Source: Phlegmacium glaucopus
Lineage: Eukaryota > Basidiomycota > Agaricomycetes > Agaricales > Cortinariaceae
Assembly (NCBI GenBank): GCA_015039465.1
Contig: MU130037.1
Location: 5,374 to 69,373 of the forward strand
Direction of reading: 5' to 3'
Length of the DNA stretch: 64,000 nucleotides
Part shown: positions 11,961 to 24,549 of the stretch, one piece after another
Layout: each line of letters begins with the position of its first letter
Numbering within the stretch: position 1 is the first letter of the stretch
The notes under the pieces: generated by a model
Told to the model about the DNA's origin: nothing
What the model saw: only the letters and a program-made list of their open reading frames with translations
Database searches by the model: none
Program-made: the position numbers and the translations under genes

Positions 11961-12265
11961 CGGTTAGACCATTCTCACTCACCCCCTTCAACGCATACCT
12001 ACAAGACGATGGTGCACAGATTAACACGCATACAATAACTTACTGCGCGTCTTCAAATACTCACTTCATTGGAGTCTTCAGCATCTTCTCTCTCTTCTCG
12101 TTACACTCCCTTAGGATATACCGAGTCGTAAAACGCCTTCAACAGATGTTAGAGTGGAGGGAAACAAGATGGGAGCGTTGATCGGTGTGTTAACCATCAG
12201 AAATGCGACCTACCGTAGGTTTGTCTGCGTTTGAATCCATTGAATAGACGTAAGTTGGTGAATAC
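11961..12265 (+). repeat. A upstream flank, interrupted by an inversion
   Basis: Normal A upstream sequence (TTCAGCATCTTCTCTCTC, GATCGGTGTGTTAACCATCAG) runs until GAATACAT at about 12265 and then joins the 3' flank of an A gene in reverse orientation. The shared letters at the join are only a few bases long (TACAT). Confidence 0.6.
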
Positions 12266-12327
12266 ATGCGCCATATCTACAAGTCTAGTGCATGCTGCCT
12301 TGAATGCTGCCTCCGGGCTCTATGTGA

Positions 12328-13616
12328 TCATCTATCTACCATCTCGATATCGTCACCTTGTCGAACGCCAATGTTATCGTCTCCATTGACAATACCGGCA
12401 TCATGATCTTCCGGTTCCGATATTGAATTTGGATTGTCGGCCGCAAAGCGCAAACTCTCAATGGCAGATTCTCTCATGGATTCCTTGTCGTGGAAAGACA
12501 ATCCCATGGAGACCCGCACAAGGATGATTGTAGGTGCTATACCCTAGACAGACCCATGTTATCAGTAAAATAAGAAGTAGCATGGATTGATATTGTAATC
12601 ACGTTCAACATTTGGTGGATAGAAATGATGATGTTAAGCATTCTAATAGCAGCGTCCGCCGCAAATAAAAAGGAAGCCAGGATTCGGGCCAATTGGATTG
12701 AAAACAATATCATGCCAGATTCAATTATTATGAAAATGACAGCCCGAATTTTGCTCCCGCCAGTAGCGCCCAAACTTTGGTCGTCTGAGGTAGACTTGAT
12801 TTCATGGTACACCCTGAAGATCTTGAACACAATTAAGAACGTCACCAGAGCATTCACGGTCATGGAAATGGCGAGGGCTGACAGGGTCACCCAATTCGCC
12901 CAGTCAGGTTCTACAAATCGGCCTGAGAGGATGGACTGGAAGCTGCCAGGTATTAGCCAGATAACTAGAGGAAATGATTTGAAATTGGCCAGTCAGATAA
13001 GATAGGTTGACTGACCTAAGTATGCAACTGCTAAGATTGAAGGAAGGATCACAACACGGATATTGCAACCCCACACAATCCAGCAACGGTATATCTTTAA
13101 GATTTGCATCAGTAAAGTAAATGATAGGCATAGCAGTGTATACATACTAGGATGGATTGAGCGATAAAATCACAGCAACCAACTGCTGTAGTTTCAACAA
13201 GATTGAGTTGGAGTATTGTTGTCAGATTCCCGATAAACTGCACAACTGAAAGCGTAAAAAAAGATGGTTATCGTTACTGATAGAATTATTACTAACATAA
13301 TATGTGAAACGTGCTATATCAGCCACGACGATAACAACAGATAGAACGTAGAGAGCACAGAGAGCGTAGAAAATGATATTGTTCCTCTTGTCGGTGCTTC
13401 TTTTCGATGTTCCTTGTAAATATATAGCAAATATACCGGAATAAAGTCCTGGGACAGATTAATATTATACTTCCTTAGTAAGGGCCGTACAGGTTGTACA
13501 AAAAATGTCTTACCGTAGAGGAAGCATTCGAGAAACATTCCAATGAGGGCAAAGTCTACAGTAGTTAGCTTCATGACTTCGTGTCTGTTGTAATGACTTA
13601 TTTCATCTCTGACCAT
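12328..13616 (-). CDS. Seven-helix membrane protein, family A, copy 2 (inverted, intact)
   Basis: The ATG is at 13616-13614 (MVRDEISHYNRHEV) and the stop at 12328-12330. All five introns have the positions and borders seen in copy 1, including the 32-nt second intron, and I see no in-frame stop. Helices and the C-terminal signature VRVSMGLSFHDKESM are kept. It is the only A gene on the minus strand. The inverted segment spans about 12266-13778 and carries its own 5' flank as far as the palindrome, where a poly(A) run begins. Whether it still has its complete promoter is doubtful, since the flank beyond about 160 bases upstream is missing. Confidence 0.8.
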
Positions 13617-13778
13617 TGGTTTATATGACAGTCTAGCATCTATATCAAATAAAGTCACTATGGTAAAGCTTGAAGGTTCGTGGTGATCTCAACAAACTGT
13701 TGCTGTCATAATCAGAATCAGATTTTCGGTCAGGTAGGAATATGTTAGTTTGAGGGCTATGGAACCTGTTACCTTGGG

Positions 13779-13803
13779 AAAAAAAAAAAAAAAAAAAAAA
13801 AAA
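13779..13803 (+). repeat. Poly(A) run at inversion/insertion breakpoint
   Basis: Twenty-five consecutive A residues sit exactly where the inverted A2 flank ends (CCTTGGG) and an unrelated 3.3-kb segment begins. No flanking target duplication was found, unlike the poly(A) run at 31602. Confidence 0.9.
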
Positions 13804-16800
13804 GACATTTCATTTGCATGGATCAAGCTTTGCCTATGTCATTCAAATAACTCCCATTCAGCCTTTATAACTAAAGGCTACCACGCTCGCGAATTCAGTG
13901 CACTGCACTATATGCTACTGTTAATTTACATTAGGCATCAGTCTAAGCTTTTGTTACGTCATTTCTCTATAAATTCCAGGGAAATACTTTTACTGCTATT
14001 CTTGAACTGGGTGACTATAACATAAGCCGTAGAAGAAAAAGTCAGGAAACTATTAAATGGGTCAGTATTTTCCGGAAGCTTTCTACAATCTCGCAACCCT
14101 TTCTAGTCAGGTTTATAACTACCCCAGCTCTACCGTCACAACTAACCCACAATGTCGATGTACGTTTTTGGATCCTTGGGGAGCTTTTAGTCAAACACGC
14201 GGAGACAAACATGTTTGTTGGATGAAAACCATCGAACTTGCGCGCAACAGAGGTTCGTATTACTGTGTACAACACCTCAATCCCGCGCGTGATCTTGGGA
14301 AGTTGGCGGGGTTCGAGGGAGGTAGTGATGGCTTTGTCCTGACAATCGTACAATGCTATGGTTTTTGCCAACAAATGTATTTGTAACCGCGTACTCGACT
14401 TTAAAGCTTTTACCCTTTAGGATGCAAGCACGTACATCGACATTAGTAGTCTCTTTGTTGTACCGTATGTTCTGCAAGGGAATGTGTTAGGTCCCCTGAT
14501 GTTTACCCAGTTAGTTTGGTTGGGTAAAAATGGTTGAGAAGTACCTGTGGAAAGTTTAGTTGGTCTATGCCGGTAAACTACTAGAAACGGAAGGTCGACA
14601 TTTAAAGCCCCTCATGACGTGACAAAGAGTTCTGGGAACCATGCACGAGCTAACAACCTTACTGACGGCCAAGCTTTATACATAGACTGTTAAAAAGGAA
14701 AAGTCAGAGCGAGGTACGCTTACAGCAGAGCACTTAAAACTAATCCACCATCCGGTTAAAAAGAAGAAGCCTGAAATTCTTGACTAAAAACAACTGACCA
14801 TAGACAAGAAAAACAAGATCCCACGCAGCTTAAGGACCGTTCTAAAGGCCCCCACTATAGCCGTTATATCCGTCGAGCCTATTACCAAATGATCCACACA
14901 AAGCATACTAAGATAGAAAGAGACCATCGCAGTAACGATGACCGAACTGAGACAGACGATAGAAAAACATCTGTTTATTGAGAGCCGAAAGAAGAACCGA
15001 ACCGAACCGACCGAGCAGCCAGAACAAAGACACCATCCAGCTTTACAAAAATGAACAAAATATACAGACTGAGCCACATAGTCCCGATAGAGGAGATAAA
15101 GGTCTACTTAGTAGCTACGGATTTTTGGGACGCAATGCAACCACGCAAAAGCTAAAGCCCCAGCTCACCCCTACCAATAATTAAGGACTCATAATCCCAG
15201 GTTATGGCACTCGGCTCTTAGCGGTAAGCTCATTACGACCACGCTGCGAACGCACTCTCACTTCTTACCAGCCGGATCCTCATGAAGCATCCCGCGCAGA
15301 AACTGCTGAACCCGGACCTGTATCTTTAGCATGGGCGGTTAGCAATTAAACTCCAAGAATTAATTAGGGTAGCAAAATAGAAATCAGTTTAATCGACTGA
15401 GGTACTACTACCAGAGTAGACGAGCATTGCCTTCCGGCCTGGAAACGGTTTACAGGAGAGCTTATGAATTATAGACGCTTGGTAGTAGCTAGCAGCGAAG
15501 GTGAAGCGTAGGGAGATAATACTGTAGTTGGCGAGCATTAAGAAGTTAAAGAAAACGATGCTAGTCCAAAAGGTGACGGTCTGATCGATCGTCGTAAACT
15601 ACATGTAGAAGAGCCAGACTACAGAGCTGCTTACGACGACACGGTTGAGCGAATCGACAGTTGACGAGGAACTACACTGCAGACTGTAGCCCGCTATGCC
15701 TATTGTTAAGAGCGCATCACTATCACTATCCATGCAGATCCCGAACGAAACGGTGGAAAAGCTGATCGCTTCCAAGGAGCTAGCCGTACGACATTGCTTT
15801 GACCCCGAGGCCACGACTCGAGCACAGCAAACGAAAGAAACCGCCAGGAACGACACAAACACCGAATCGACACGACGGCATAAAGAAAACCGCTCATAAC
15901 AGCTAAAAGAAAACACATCTGCGATGATTTAAAAGATTTTAATTATCAAGAAGAAGAAGAGCGTAACAGTACCGCCGACCGAGCAGAAGAAGACCGACGC
16001 GTCAACAGGTATACATAGAACGCACGCATAGACGCCACGGATACTTTAAACACCTATGAAATCCTTAAAGCGCCCAGAACACGGTCAATAGATTCGCGAG
16101 GTATTACAAAGCAGGACCTTACAGTGCCCGCAAATAGGACAGAGGTAATCCATCCCGATAGACAGGAAGCAATAAGGAAACTGTATCAGGAAAGACCTGC
16201 ATAAGGTATCGAAACCCTGTAAATAAATCCATTACACGACCCAGACTCGTTTTTTATGTTAACAACGACGCATCGGCACCAGGGCTAAGTCCCCGATTAC
16301 ACAAGCCTACCTCCAATTCTACGAAGTACTAGAGCCTACGATACCGAGGATACAAGTCCGAAGGCTTCGGAACACTGTATAGTATGCAGAGAAAAAACTA
16401 ACCATAACATCGGCATCACTAAAGAAAAGCCCCTTTTAGGCACATTAATGTACAGTTTTGTTTATCACGTCGACTCCTTTAGAGTCGCTCGCACATACCT
16501 AGCAGCCTTACCACGGACCCCAAAAGCCGAGAGTCGACCGAAACATGGAGCCGAGACTTACTCCCCAGGTAGGGGACGTGTTTTATGGGCGACTAGAGAG
16601 ACAGGCAGTTGGCACTAAATGAAAATTCCTTACACCGCTAGCAATCCTTGCTCGCAGATATACGAGGATCAAGAAGCCGCAAGGCCTATAAAGAATTTCG
16701 AACTAGAAGCTGATCCCGACACTCCAACCGATGGCTCATAAAAGCAAGCGGGCATCTAGGTCCCATGTTTAGTTTATTAAGGTAAAACTTTAGTTGGGTA

Positions 16801-17104
16801 AAACTGCAACGATGTCGCAGAACGTAGACGGTATTGAGAGATAGAAGCAAACCGCGTATAGACTGCCAGGTAAGCTACCAAACGGAAAGCAGATCGGGCG
16901 TACGTCACCGGTTGACAAGCTGAAGTAGATCTTTATAGCTATCGCTACGGCCGGACGGTAGTTTAAAACCGCGGCGCACTACTAAGGCCGGACCGTATTA
17001 ACTACACCGATAAAGACCGTAACACACCACATAAGCGAGCCGACCATTCGATCAACAGGACTACCTAAGACTAGCCGCACAAAGCCGACTACAGGTTTGT
17101 CGTC
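13804..17104. mobile_element. Decayed insertion, possibly an old LTR retroelement
   Basis: Sequence with no relation to the module array and no open frame longer than about 110 codons. Many TAG/TAA triplets lie in all frames. Two stretches resemble each other (TTAGGTCCC...TTGGGTAAAA, near 14490-14550 and 16755-16805) and could be decayed long terminal repeats. No protein motif was recognised with confidence. Identity as a retroelement is inference. Confidence 0.35.
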
Positions 17105-17325
17105 CATAACATGGGTCTGTCTAGGGTATAACACCTACAATCATGGTGCGGGTCTCCATGGGATTGTGCTTCCGAGTCCACGATAAGGAATCCATGATAG
17201 ACTCGGAATCTTCCATTGGGAATTTGTGCTTTGCGGCCAACAATCCAAAGTCAATATCGGAAACGGAAACGGAAGACGTCGGTATTGTGAATAGAGACGA
17301 TGATATCGAGATGGTAGATAGATGA
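17105..17325 (+). pseudogene. 3' fragment of gene A (copy 3)
   Basis: Begins inside the last intron (AACATGGGTCTGTCTAG) and contains the whole last exon: TPTIMVRVSMGLCF-type text, then DIEMVDR and TGA at 17323-17325. Several in-frame changes and short insertions distinguish it. Everything upstream has been replaced by the 13.8-17.1 kb insertion, so it cannot be expressed as a membrane protein. Confidence 0.8.
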
Positions 17326-17329
17326 TCAC

Positions 17330-17720
17330 ATAGAGTCCAGAGGCAGGATGCACTAGACTTGTAGATATGTCACATGTGCATAAACTGTGGTCGTGGTCGA
17401 AAACATCCATAACGAGCGCTGGGATCTCACCTTACATTGCATTTCATCTTTGCCTGCTACGTCAGTAACCGGATCGGACCTCTTTCGTCGAATCCAAGCT
17501 CAAGTACGGTATCAACTCCGGGAACCAAACCTTCTTGAAACCTGAGATGAGGTGTGTCTGTCAATGAAATATTGATAGTTAATCACTTGAGCCGCAGTGT
17601 CTGATAAGAGACAGACCCTTTGTTCAACTCGGCACTTCCGCTGAGTTTGAAATGGGATTAGTGCAAAGTCCGAGGAGCCCGACCGCGGGAATACGTTCGA
17701 CCTCGATGCTGACAACGGTT
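17330..17720. repeat. Block C, copy 3 (internally deleted)
   Basis: Short version of the block at 2250-3130. The middle part is missing (join near 17540). Confidence 0.45.
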
Positions 17721-18306
17721 AGACCAACCCCGTCAACGGACACCTAAAGACGATGGTGCACTACATATATGCAGAAACATTGAACACAAAAGGTCAAGAA
17801 TTAACACGCATACAATAACTTACTGCGCGTCTTCAAATACTCACTTCATTGTATTCAGCATCTTCTCTCTCCTCTTTTTACACTCCCTTACGATATACCA
17901 AGTCGTAAAATGCCTTCAACAGATGTTAGAGTGGAGGGAAACAAGATGGGAGCGTTGATCGGTGTGTTAACCATCAGAAATGCGACCTACCATAGGTTTG
18001 TCCGCGTTTGAATCCATTGAATAGAGGTAAGTTGATGAATACATCATAAGTTTCATCGATAGATAATCACTATAATCATTTTTTTGGTGATATATTTCAA
18101 TGATGGAAGCCACAAGTGGCGAGGCCAGGTCTACCTTAAAAAAAACTTGGTTAATACCCAAGGTAACAGGTTCCATAGCTTCAAATTAGTTAGTGGTAAC
18201 ACATTCCCACCTGACCAACAGCAACAGTTTGTTGAGATCATCACGAACTTCAACCTTTACCATAGTGACTTTATTTGATATAGATGCTAGACTCTTATAT
18301 AAACCA
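17721..18306 (+). promoter_or_regulatory. Upstream region of A4
   Basis: Same conserved flank as before A1, with GGTTAATACCCAAGGTAAC (about 18148-18166) instead of the compact palindrome. This longer version is also before A6, A8 and A9. Role inferred from conservation and position. Confidence 0.4.
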
Positions 18307-19593
18307 ATGGTCAGAGACGAAATAGGTCATTACAACAGACACGAAGTCATGAAGCTAACTACTGGAGACTTTATCCTCATTGGAATATTTCTCGAATGCT
18401 TCCTCTACGGTAAGACATTTTTTGTACAACTGCACGGCCCTTGCTAAATAAGTATAATATTAATCTGTCCCAGGAATTTATTCTGGGATATTTGCCATAT
18501 ATTTGCAAGGAACATTGAAAAGAAGCACCGACAAGAGGAACAATATCATTTTCTACGCTCTCTGTGTTCTCTACGTTCTATCTGTTGTTAACGTCGTGGG
18601 TGATATAGCACGTTTGACATATGATGTTAGTAACAATTCTATCAGTAACGATAATCATCTTTTTTTACGCTTTCAGTTGTGCAGTTTATCGGGAATCTGA
18701 CAACAGCACTCCAACTCTATTTTCTTGAAACCACGGCATTTGGTTGCTGTGATTTTATCGCTCAATCCATCCTAGTATGTATACACTGCTATGCTTATCA
18801 TTTATTTTACTGATGCAAATCTTAAAGATCTACCGTTGCTGGATTGTGTGGGGTTGCAATATCCGTGTTGTGATACTTCCTTCAATCTTAGCAGTTGCAT
18901 ACTTAGGTCAGTCAACTATCTTATCTGACTGGCCAATTTCAAATCATTTCCTCTAGTTATCTGGCTAGTATCTACCAGCTTCCTGTCCATCGTCTCAGGC
19001 CAAGTTGTACAACCTGTCTGGTCATATCGGCTGGCCCTGGCAGCTCTCGCCATTTCTATGACCGTGAATGCTCTGGTGACGTTCTTAATTGTGTTCAAGA
19101 TCTTCAGGGTGTACCATGAAATCATGTCTACCTCAAACGACCAAAGTTTGGGCGCTACTGCGGGGAGAAATTTTCGGGCTGTCATATTCATAATAATTGA
19201 ATCTGGCATGATATTGTTTTCAATCCAATTGGCTCGGCTCCTGGCTTCCATTTTTGAAGTGACGGACACTGGCATTAGAATTCTTCCGATCATCATTTTT
19301 ATCCACCAAATGTTGAACGTGATTACCACATCAATCCCTGCTACTGCTTATTTCACTGATAACATGGGTCTGTCTAGGGTATAACACCTACAATCATCCT
19401 GGTGCGGGTCTCCTTGGGATTGTCCTTCCACGATAAGGAATCCATGAGAGAATCTACCATTGGGACTTTGCGCTTTGAGGCCAACAATCCAAATTCAATA
19501 TCGGAAACGGAAGATCATGATGCCGGTATTGTCAATGGAGACGATAACATTGGCGTTCAACAAGGCGACGATATCGAAATGGTAGATAGATGA
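18307..19593 (+). CDS. Seven-helix membrane protein, family A, copy 4 (intact)
   Basis: Starts MVRDEIGHYNRHEVMKL (first exon 18307-18409) and follows the six-exon structure of copy 1 to TGA at 19591-19593. Apparent damage lies in introns only: a TAA in intron 1 and a one-base loss in intron 4. Exons read without stops through the helices (YALCVLYVLSVVNVVGDIA, MTVNALVTFLIVFKIF, IIIESGMILFSIQLARLLASIF) to the acidic tail. Differences from its paralogues cluster in the loop after helix 4 and around VTDTGIRIL. It is convergent with K2. Confidence 0.85.
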
Positions 19594-20231
19594 TCGCATA
19601 GAACCCGGAGGCAGCATTCAAGGCAGCATGCACTAGACTTGTAGATATGGCACATGTACATAAACTGGCCTTGGTCGAAAACTTCCATAACGAGCGCTGG
19701 GGCACCTTATTTCACCTTATACTGCAGTCTATTTCTTATTTCTTCCCTCTTGATTATCCATAAACTACTATCTCATCTTATACCCTTCTCACATCGTTAC
19801 TTAACCCACCACTTGCCAGTGTGTGATGGCGCGTTCATGTTTTTGCACCTAGCAGGATAGCCATCGAGCTTGGTATATTTCATATTCAAGTTCACATTTC
19901 GTCTTCGAATACTGTATTCTGCATCTTCTCTTTCATTCCTTTGATAATTTACCCAGTCATAAAAAGCCTTCGAAAGATGTTAGAGCGTTGGGAAAGATCA
20001 GTCCAAATATTGATGGGGTCGAGATGGCAGTGTTGATTGGGTGTTAATCATCAGAGAAACAACATGGCATATAAGACGTTCCCTTGCCCAATCGGGGAGG
20101 GATGGGTCAATCAAACCAACCCATTTTTTTCCATTTTTTCATTGACACTTTTCAAATCAACCAGATACGCATCGACGCACGCACGCAACTCGTGTATAGC
20201 TTTGAACTAAAGTCGTAGCCTAATGGCGGTT

Positions 20232-21720
20232 CTAGCGTCTATCACGACTAAACCCAACAACTCCTCCAGCAGACAGGGGTAAACCTCCTCCTCTCGCAGC
20301 ACCTTGTCTCATCTTCTCTTCATCCAACCCCGCCTCTTCCAGAATCTTCTCAACCTCTGCTAAAATCGGTTTATACGCAGCTAAGCAAATGATCAGAGGA
20401 CATCTGAGTTACATAAAAACCAAAGCTAAAAACAAACGTACTATATCGTTCTTCAGCAAGTGTAAATCCATCTCTACGTAGTTGTTTCCCTTGATTATCG
20501 CTATTGCCATGGGCCTTTTGAGTCCAGTATTCACCTGGGAAGCGTGGGTTAGGTCAGAAGAATATAAAAGAGGCAAAGAGAAACCACTAACGTGAACGAG
20601 CGTAGAACATGGCTAGCGTTTCTCCAGGTAATGGAGTACCCTGGATATCTTCCGGTGAACGTGTGGTATATCTTGATACACCCATGAAAGCTGTTGCGTG
20701 AGAGCGAAGTTCATCCTGAAGAGAGAAAATAGTTAAAAAACTTGAAGAGCACGCGTTGGATGGGGAGAGAATGATTTTTTTACCTGAGATAATTTGGGCT
20801 CCTCGTCAATGAGTTCGATTTTTGTTGTTGATTGATCCTCCTCAGACTCCCCACTCTCGACTGCGTTCTCCACAACTTCCTCCTCGTCAGCATTATCTCC
20901 ATCTCCATCCCTTTCTTCCTCATCCTCTTCATCGTCACCGTCATTGTCGTCGTCATCGCTATCATCGTCCTCGTCCTCGTCGCTGCTATTTTCTACATCA
21001 CCAATCTGGGATAATTTCAAACAAATATACTTGTCCATTTTATCCAATTGGAGTGCGTAAAAATCGTGCAAAGTATATTCGCGTGGTCCACGTTCATAGA
21101 TTCCTCCATATCTATGAGGTAAGAAAGTGTTTAACTCCCGGATTTTCAGATGACAGGAGAGAAGGCCTCCCTTACATGTACAGTGTGTTTCGGAGAACTG
21201 CTAACATGGCGTTATATCTTGGCAGGAGTTGTGAGCAATGGATCAGTAGGATCAGGTCCGTCGAGTGTTCGAGTGTCGCTGTCTTAGGGGTCTCGGGGGC
21301 AGCACCAGGTGGCTGAACCTGTGATTTTAGGGTTTCGACAGCTATATCCATGAAAAAAAAAAGGTTACCTCGTCTTCGCCTTCATCTTCCTCCTTTGCGC
21401 CTTTAGACTTAGCACCACCCTTCGTTAATATCTTCATCCGTAACACCTCCAAAAAGGATGCCCATTCCTTTCCCCGCCCATAGAGTCATCCTACAGCCAC
21501 TACGAAGAGAAGGCGCGTATGCATCGGATGCGCGTTTACGTCGTTACCATTTGATCGTTAGTTGAGCTTGCTTGTTAGGCGCTTTCGATGTAGTTTTTGG
21601 TAGTACGTTAACTGGTTTCGACGCGGGATTTGGATCTGCAGTAGAGGGTAATGTGATTCTTTGGGATACATTGGTTAGTATAACAATGGAAAGGTAAGAT
21701 GTGGAAAGAAGTGCATTACT
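20232..21720 (-). pseudogene. Kelch protein fragment (copy K2)
   Basis: Only the C-terminal half remains: LWAGKGMGILFGGV (about 21490-21450), a deletion that removes GYQLTGKGKW and joins to the lysine-rich linker (near 21424), RYNAM-type text, YALQLDKMDKYICLK, an acidic Asp/Glu run (about 20990-20890), TTRSPEDIQ-type text and a C-terminus ending SRDRR with stop at 20232-20234. The 5' half is replaced at about 21721 by a sequence starting ACCTGGTGTGACAGCG, the same join as in K3 and K4. Confidence 0.75.
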
Positions 21721-22308
21721 TCAACCTGGTGTGACAGCGTGAGACGAGCAAATGGTGCTCAGGCGAGCAAACGGGCCAAGGTCGAGCGCACGAACAAACA
21801 GGTCTACATCAAGAAATCTTGCTATAATATTCAGGAGCCGACAGAAGTTCTCGATACCATTGTTGAATATTTGAATCACAGTTAGACCATTCTTACTCAT
21901 CCCCTTCAACGCACACCTACAAGACGATGGTGCACCACATATATGCAGAAGCATTGAACACAAAAGGTCAAGTTAATTTCATAGTAACACGCATACAATA
22001 ACTTACTGCGTTTAATCGTAGACCTACCGCTTATGTGATGGCACAGTTTTACACCTAGCAAGACAGCCATATGACGGTATTATATTTCATAATCAAATTG
22101 CGTCTTCAAATACTCACTTCATTGTCTTCAGCATCTTCTCTCCCACCGACTTTCTTCTTTTTACACTCGTCGTAAAACGCCCCCAACAGATGTTTGAGTG
22201 TAGGGAAGGATCAGTCCAACTCAAAGCAACAATCAAAAACAACCTCATCTCATCGCCTCCAAAATCTGTTCAGGATTGTTCATCCGCCAAGTATTGATGA
22301 GGTGGAGA
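21721..22308. repeat. Module spacer D (alternative A/B upstream sequence)
   Basis: Begins CTGGTGTGACAGCGTGAG and passes through the uninterrupted site CAGGTCTACATCAAG (about 21797-21812). It ends in GATGGTAGCGATCGG. The same spacer occurs at 29363-29437 (interrupted), 42602-42990, 54063-55230 (interrupted) and 61230-61810. It holds no gene I can support. Confidence 0.55.
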
Positions 22309-24438
22309 TGGTAGCGATCGGTGTGTTAACCATCAGAAAAGCGACCCACCATAGGTTTGTCCGCGTTTGAATCCATTGAGTTGATGAATACATCATAAGT
22401 TTGATCAATAGATTAATCACTATAATCATCTTTTTGGTGATATATTTCTGTGCTACTGCATCATTGGACACGAACGTTTTTCTCAGTTGCGTGGACTTAA
22501 CTTAGGATAGACGGCTGACGGAAGCTATCATGTCCTGTCATTTCGGTATTACGCTTCGCATTCCTGAAAACAGATTATGTCCACCGGTCAGTCCAACCAG
22601 GCCCTTATATGTCTCCAAAGTGAGTCTAAAAAGTCGGGTTTAGGTCCCGAATCAGTAAGCCTGGATTTTGTTTTCGCGAGATGGTCAAGTCTCACCGTAT
22701 GGATCACAGGCTGAACTACATCCTTTGGATCCAAGATATTGTTCACGCACACGATTACGTGTTCGAGAATCCTCGTCGGCGCGTATGGGGTATTGACATG
22801 TATGTCATCTCGGTCAAATAAATCCTCTCTGTAAGGAACTGATGAGAGATTTTCACAGAGGAACGGGGTCAACTGCTATATATCCTTTCCCTGGATGCAA
22901 ATTGGAACCGGAATGGGAGTTTGTCGCTACTGGTATGATTTTAATCCCTTCAGTGTTGCATTAATTGAGAGATAAAATAGAACTTGACGACATATCATAC
23001 GATTGTGCTAGTGAAATTGCGAACACGAATAACATGCAGTCCCGGGTCCGCCTTGAGAAAGCCACCGGGGAAGGGAGTATCTTTTTTACCTTGGAAGGGA
23101 ATCCTAAATCAAAGTTCGTAACATATTATTATATTCGTACCTTCAATGGCTCATCTTTTTTTTCTTTTTTTTATATATAGCTTTGAGTTCACGATGTGCA
23201 ATCCACCTTTTTACACTAGTCCCGAAGAGGTAGCCCAGTCAGCGAGTGAAAAAGACCTTGCACCTAATGCGGTAAGCAACTTTTTACCTTTGTGGTCTGA
23301 TAGTCAATAGTAACAGCGTTCAATTTAGGTATGTACGGGAGCTGATATCGAGATGATATTCGGCGATGGCGGGGAAGAAGGATTTGTCGGTCAAATGGTT
23401 GATGAAAGTGAACGTTTTCAAACCCGATGCAAGTATGTCTCGTCGCTTATATTTACCCTTTCCAACCCCTACCAATCCACCCATTCTTACAAGGTGGTAT
23501 ACCTCGATGCTAGGGAAGATGTCATCTGTGACCACCATTATAGAAAACTTGCGTAAACGCTCTGTACGTGTTACTACTCTCAAACTTATCGTCAGTTTGA
23601 CTTTTTTTCACATTTTTAAGCAGATTGTGAACTACGCAATTACAGAGTTTGTTCAAGGCCAGACGCATCGTTGGGCGGTCGGATGGTCATTCATCGATAT
23701 GCATCTCCCTGATGTGAGTATTCTGTGTAGGCCTTTCCGAGGTCACTTATTTATGATTAAGCCTTTTCACAAGTCTATAGCGCGTATCCCTTCAATCGTT
23801 GCGGGTCATCCGCTGTACCCACTCATGCCACCTCATCATACATTAACTCAGTCATTTCCGAACTGCTCAGTCCCTATGTTAGCAGACATTCTTGACCGAA
23901 AGCTTCGCCTGCTCGAAGGTGTATCCGTAACTAACAGAGATCTAGGATCCGTCAGCAACACTGATTCTTCTTCGGCTTCAAGAACCTTGTTTGTAGAAGC
24001 TGAAGGGAATACATGGTCTCGAAGTGCGCGACGTCGTCGTCGCTTAAATTTAAAGTATCCAATTCATGAAGATTAATGCGTGAGGAAAAATTACCTATGT
24101 TTTTCTTGGAAATTTGCCATTTGTGGCCTGACATGTCCGCTTTTGGGTGTTTTGAAGGGGGGAGGAGGGTCTACGAGAGCCTAAAGAAAAAATCGACCCC
24201 GGGTATTTTAAAAAATTTTGGTGCCTCCTTGTCAGTACTGTTACCTTTTCATCACAGCAAAATCATCATAAATTTGATCGATATGATATTGATAATCACT
24301 ATGATCATCTTTTTTGGTGACATATTTCAATGATGGATCATGGAAGCTACTAGGTGCTACTAGCAGTGACAGGCTCACCTTCAAAAAACCCGGTTACCAA
24401 AGGTAACAGGTTGCATAACCATTTTCTGCCTCAAATAG
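22309..24438. repeat. Segmental duplication, copy 2 (partner at 1-2130)
   Basis: Near-identical to 1-2130, as described there. The conserved identity covers the methyltransferase copy B3 and most of the A stub behind it, introns included, so it is recent. Confidence 0.9.
22511..24076 (+). pseudogene. METTL16-like methyltransferase, 5'-truncated (copy B3)
   Basis: Same reading as B1: LTEAIM, RLNYILWIQDIV, DIGTG, CNPPFY (about 23210), CTGADIEMI, WYTSMLGKM, the FVQGQT..WAVGWSF block and the stop at 24074-24076. It lacks the exon that begins with MHSRNPYS. Catalytic residues are kept, in contrast to B2. Confidence 0.75.
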
Positions 24439-24492
24439 AGCGATGATATTGGCATTCAACAAAGTGATGATATCGAGATGGTAGATAGATGA
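24257..24492 (+). pseudogene. Stub of gene A after B3
   Basis: A upstream flank joined to the last A codons (DIEMVDR, TGA at 24490-24492), as at 1950-2185. The final bases differ from the 5' copy, marking the edge of the recent duplication. Confidence 0.7.
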
Positions 24493-24549
24493 TCACATAG
24501 ATTCCAGAGGCAGGATGCACTAGACTTGTAGATATGTCACATATGCATA

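Noticed and set aside
13779..13803. Poly(A) run as a second retroposition scar
   Set aside because: No flanking target duplication is present, and it sits at an inversion breakpoint with unrelated sequence on its right.
14784..15077. Hydrophobic 97-codon minus-strand frame in the decayed insertion (also 15599-15918)
   Set aside because: No splice context, no conservation elsewhere in the window, and opposite strand frames are equally open; probably chance.
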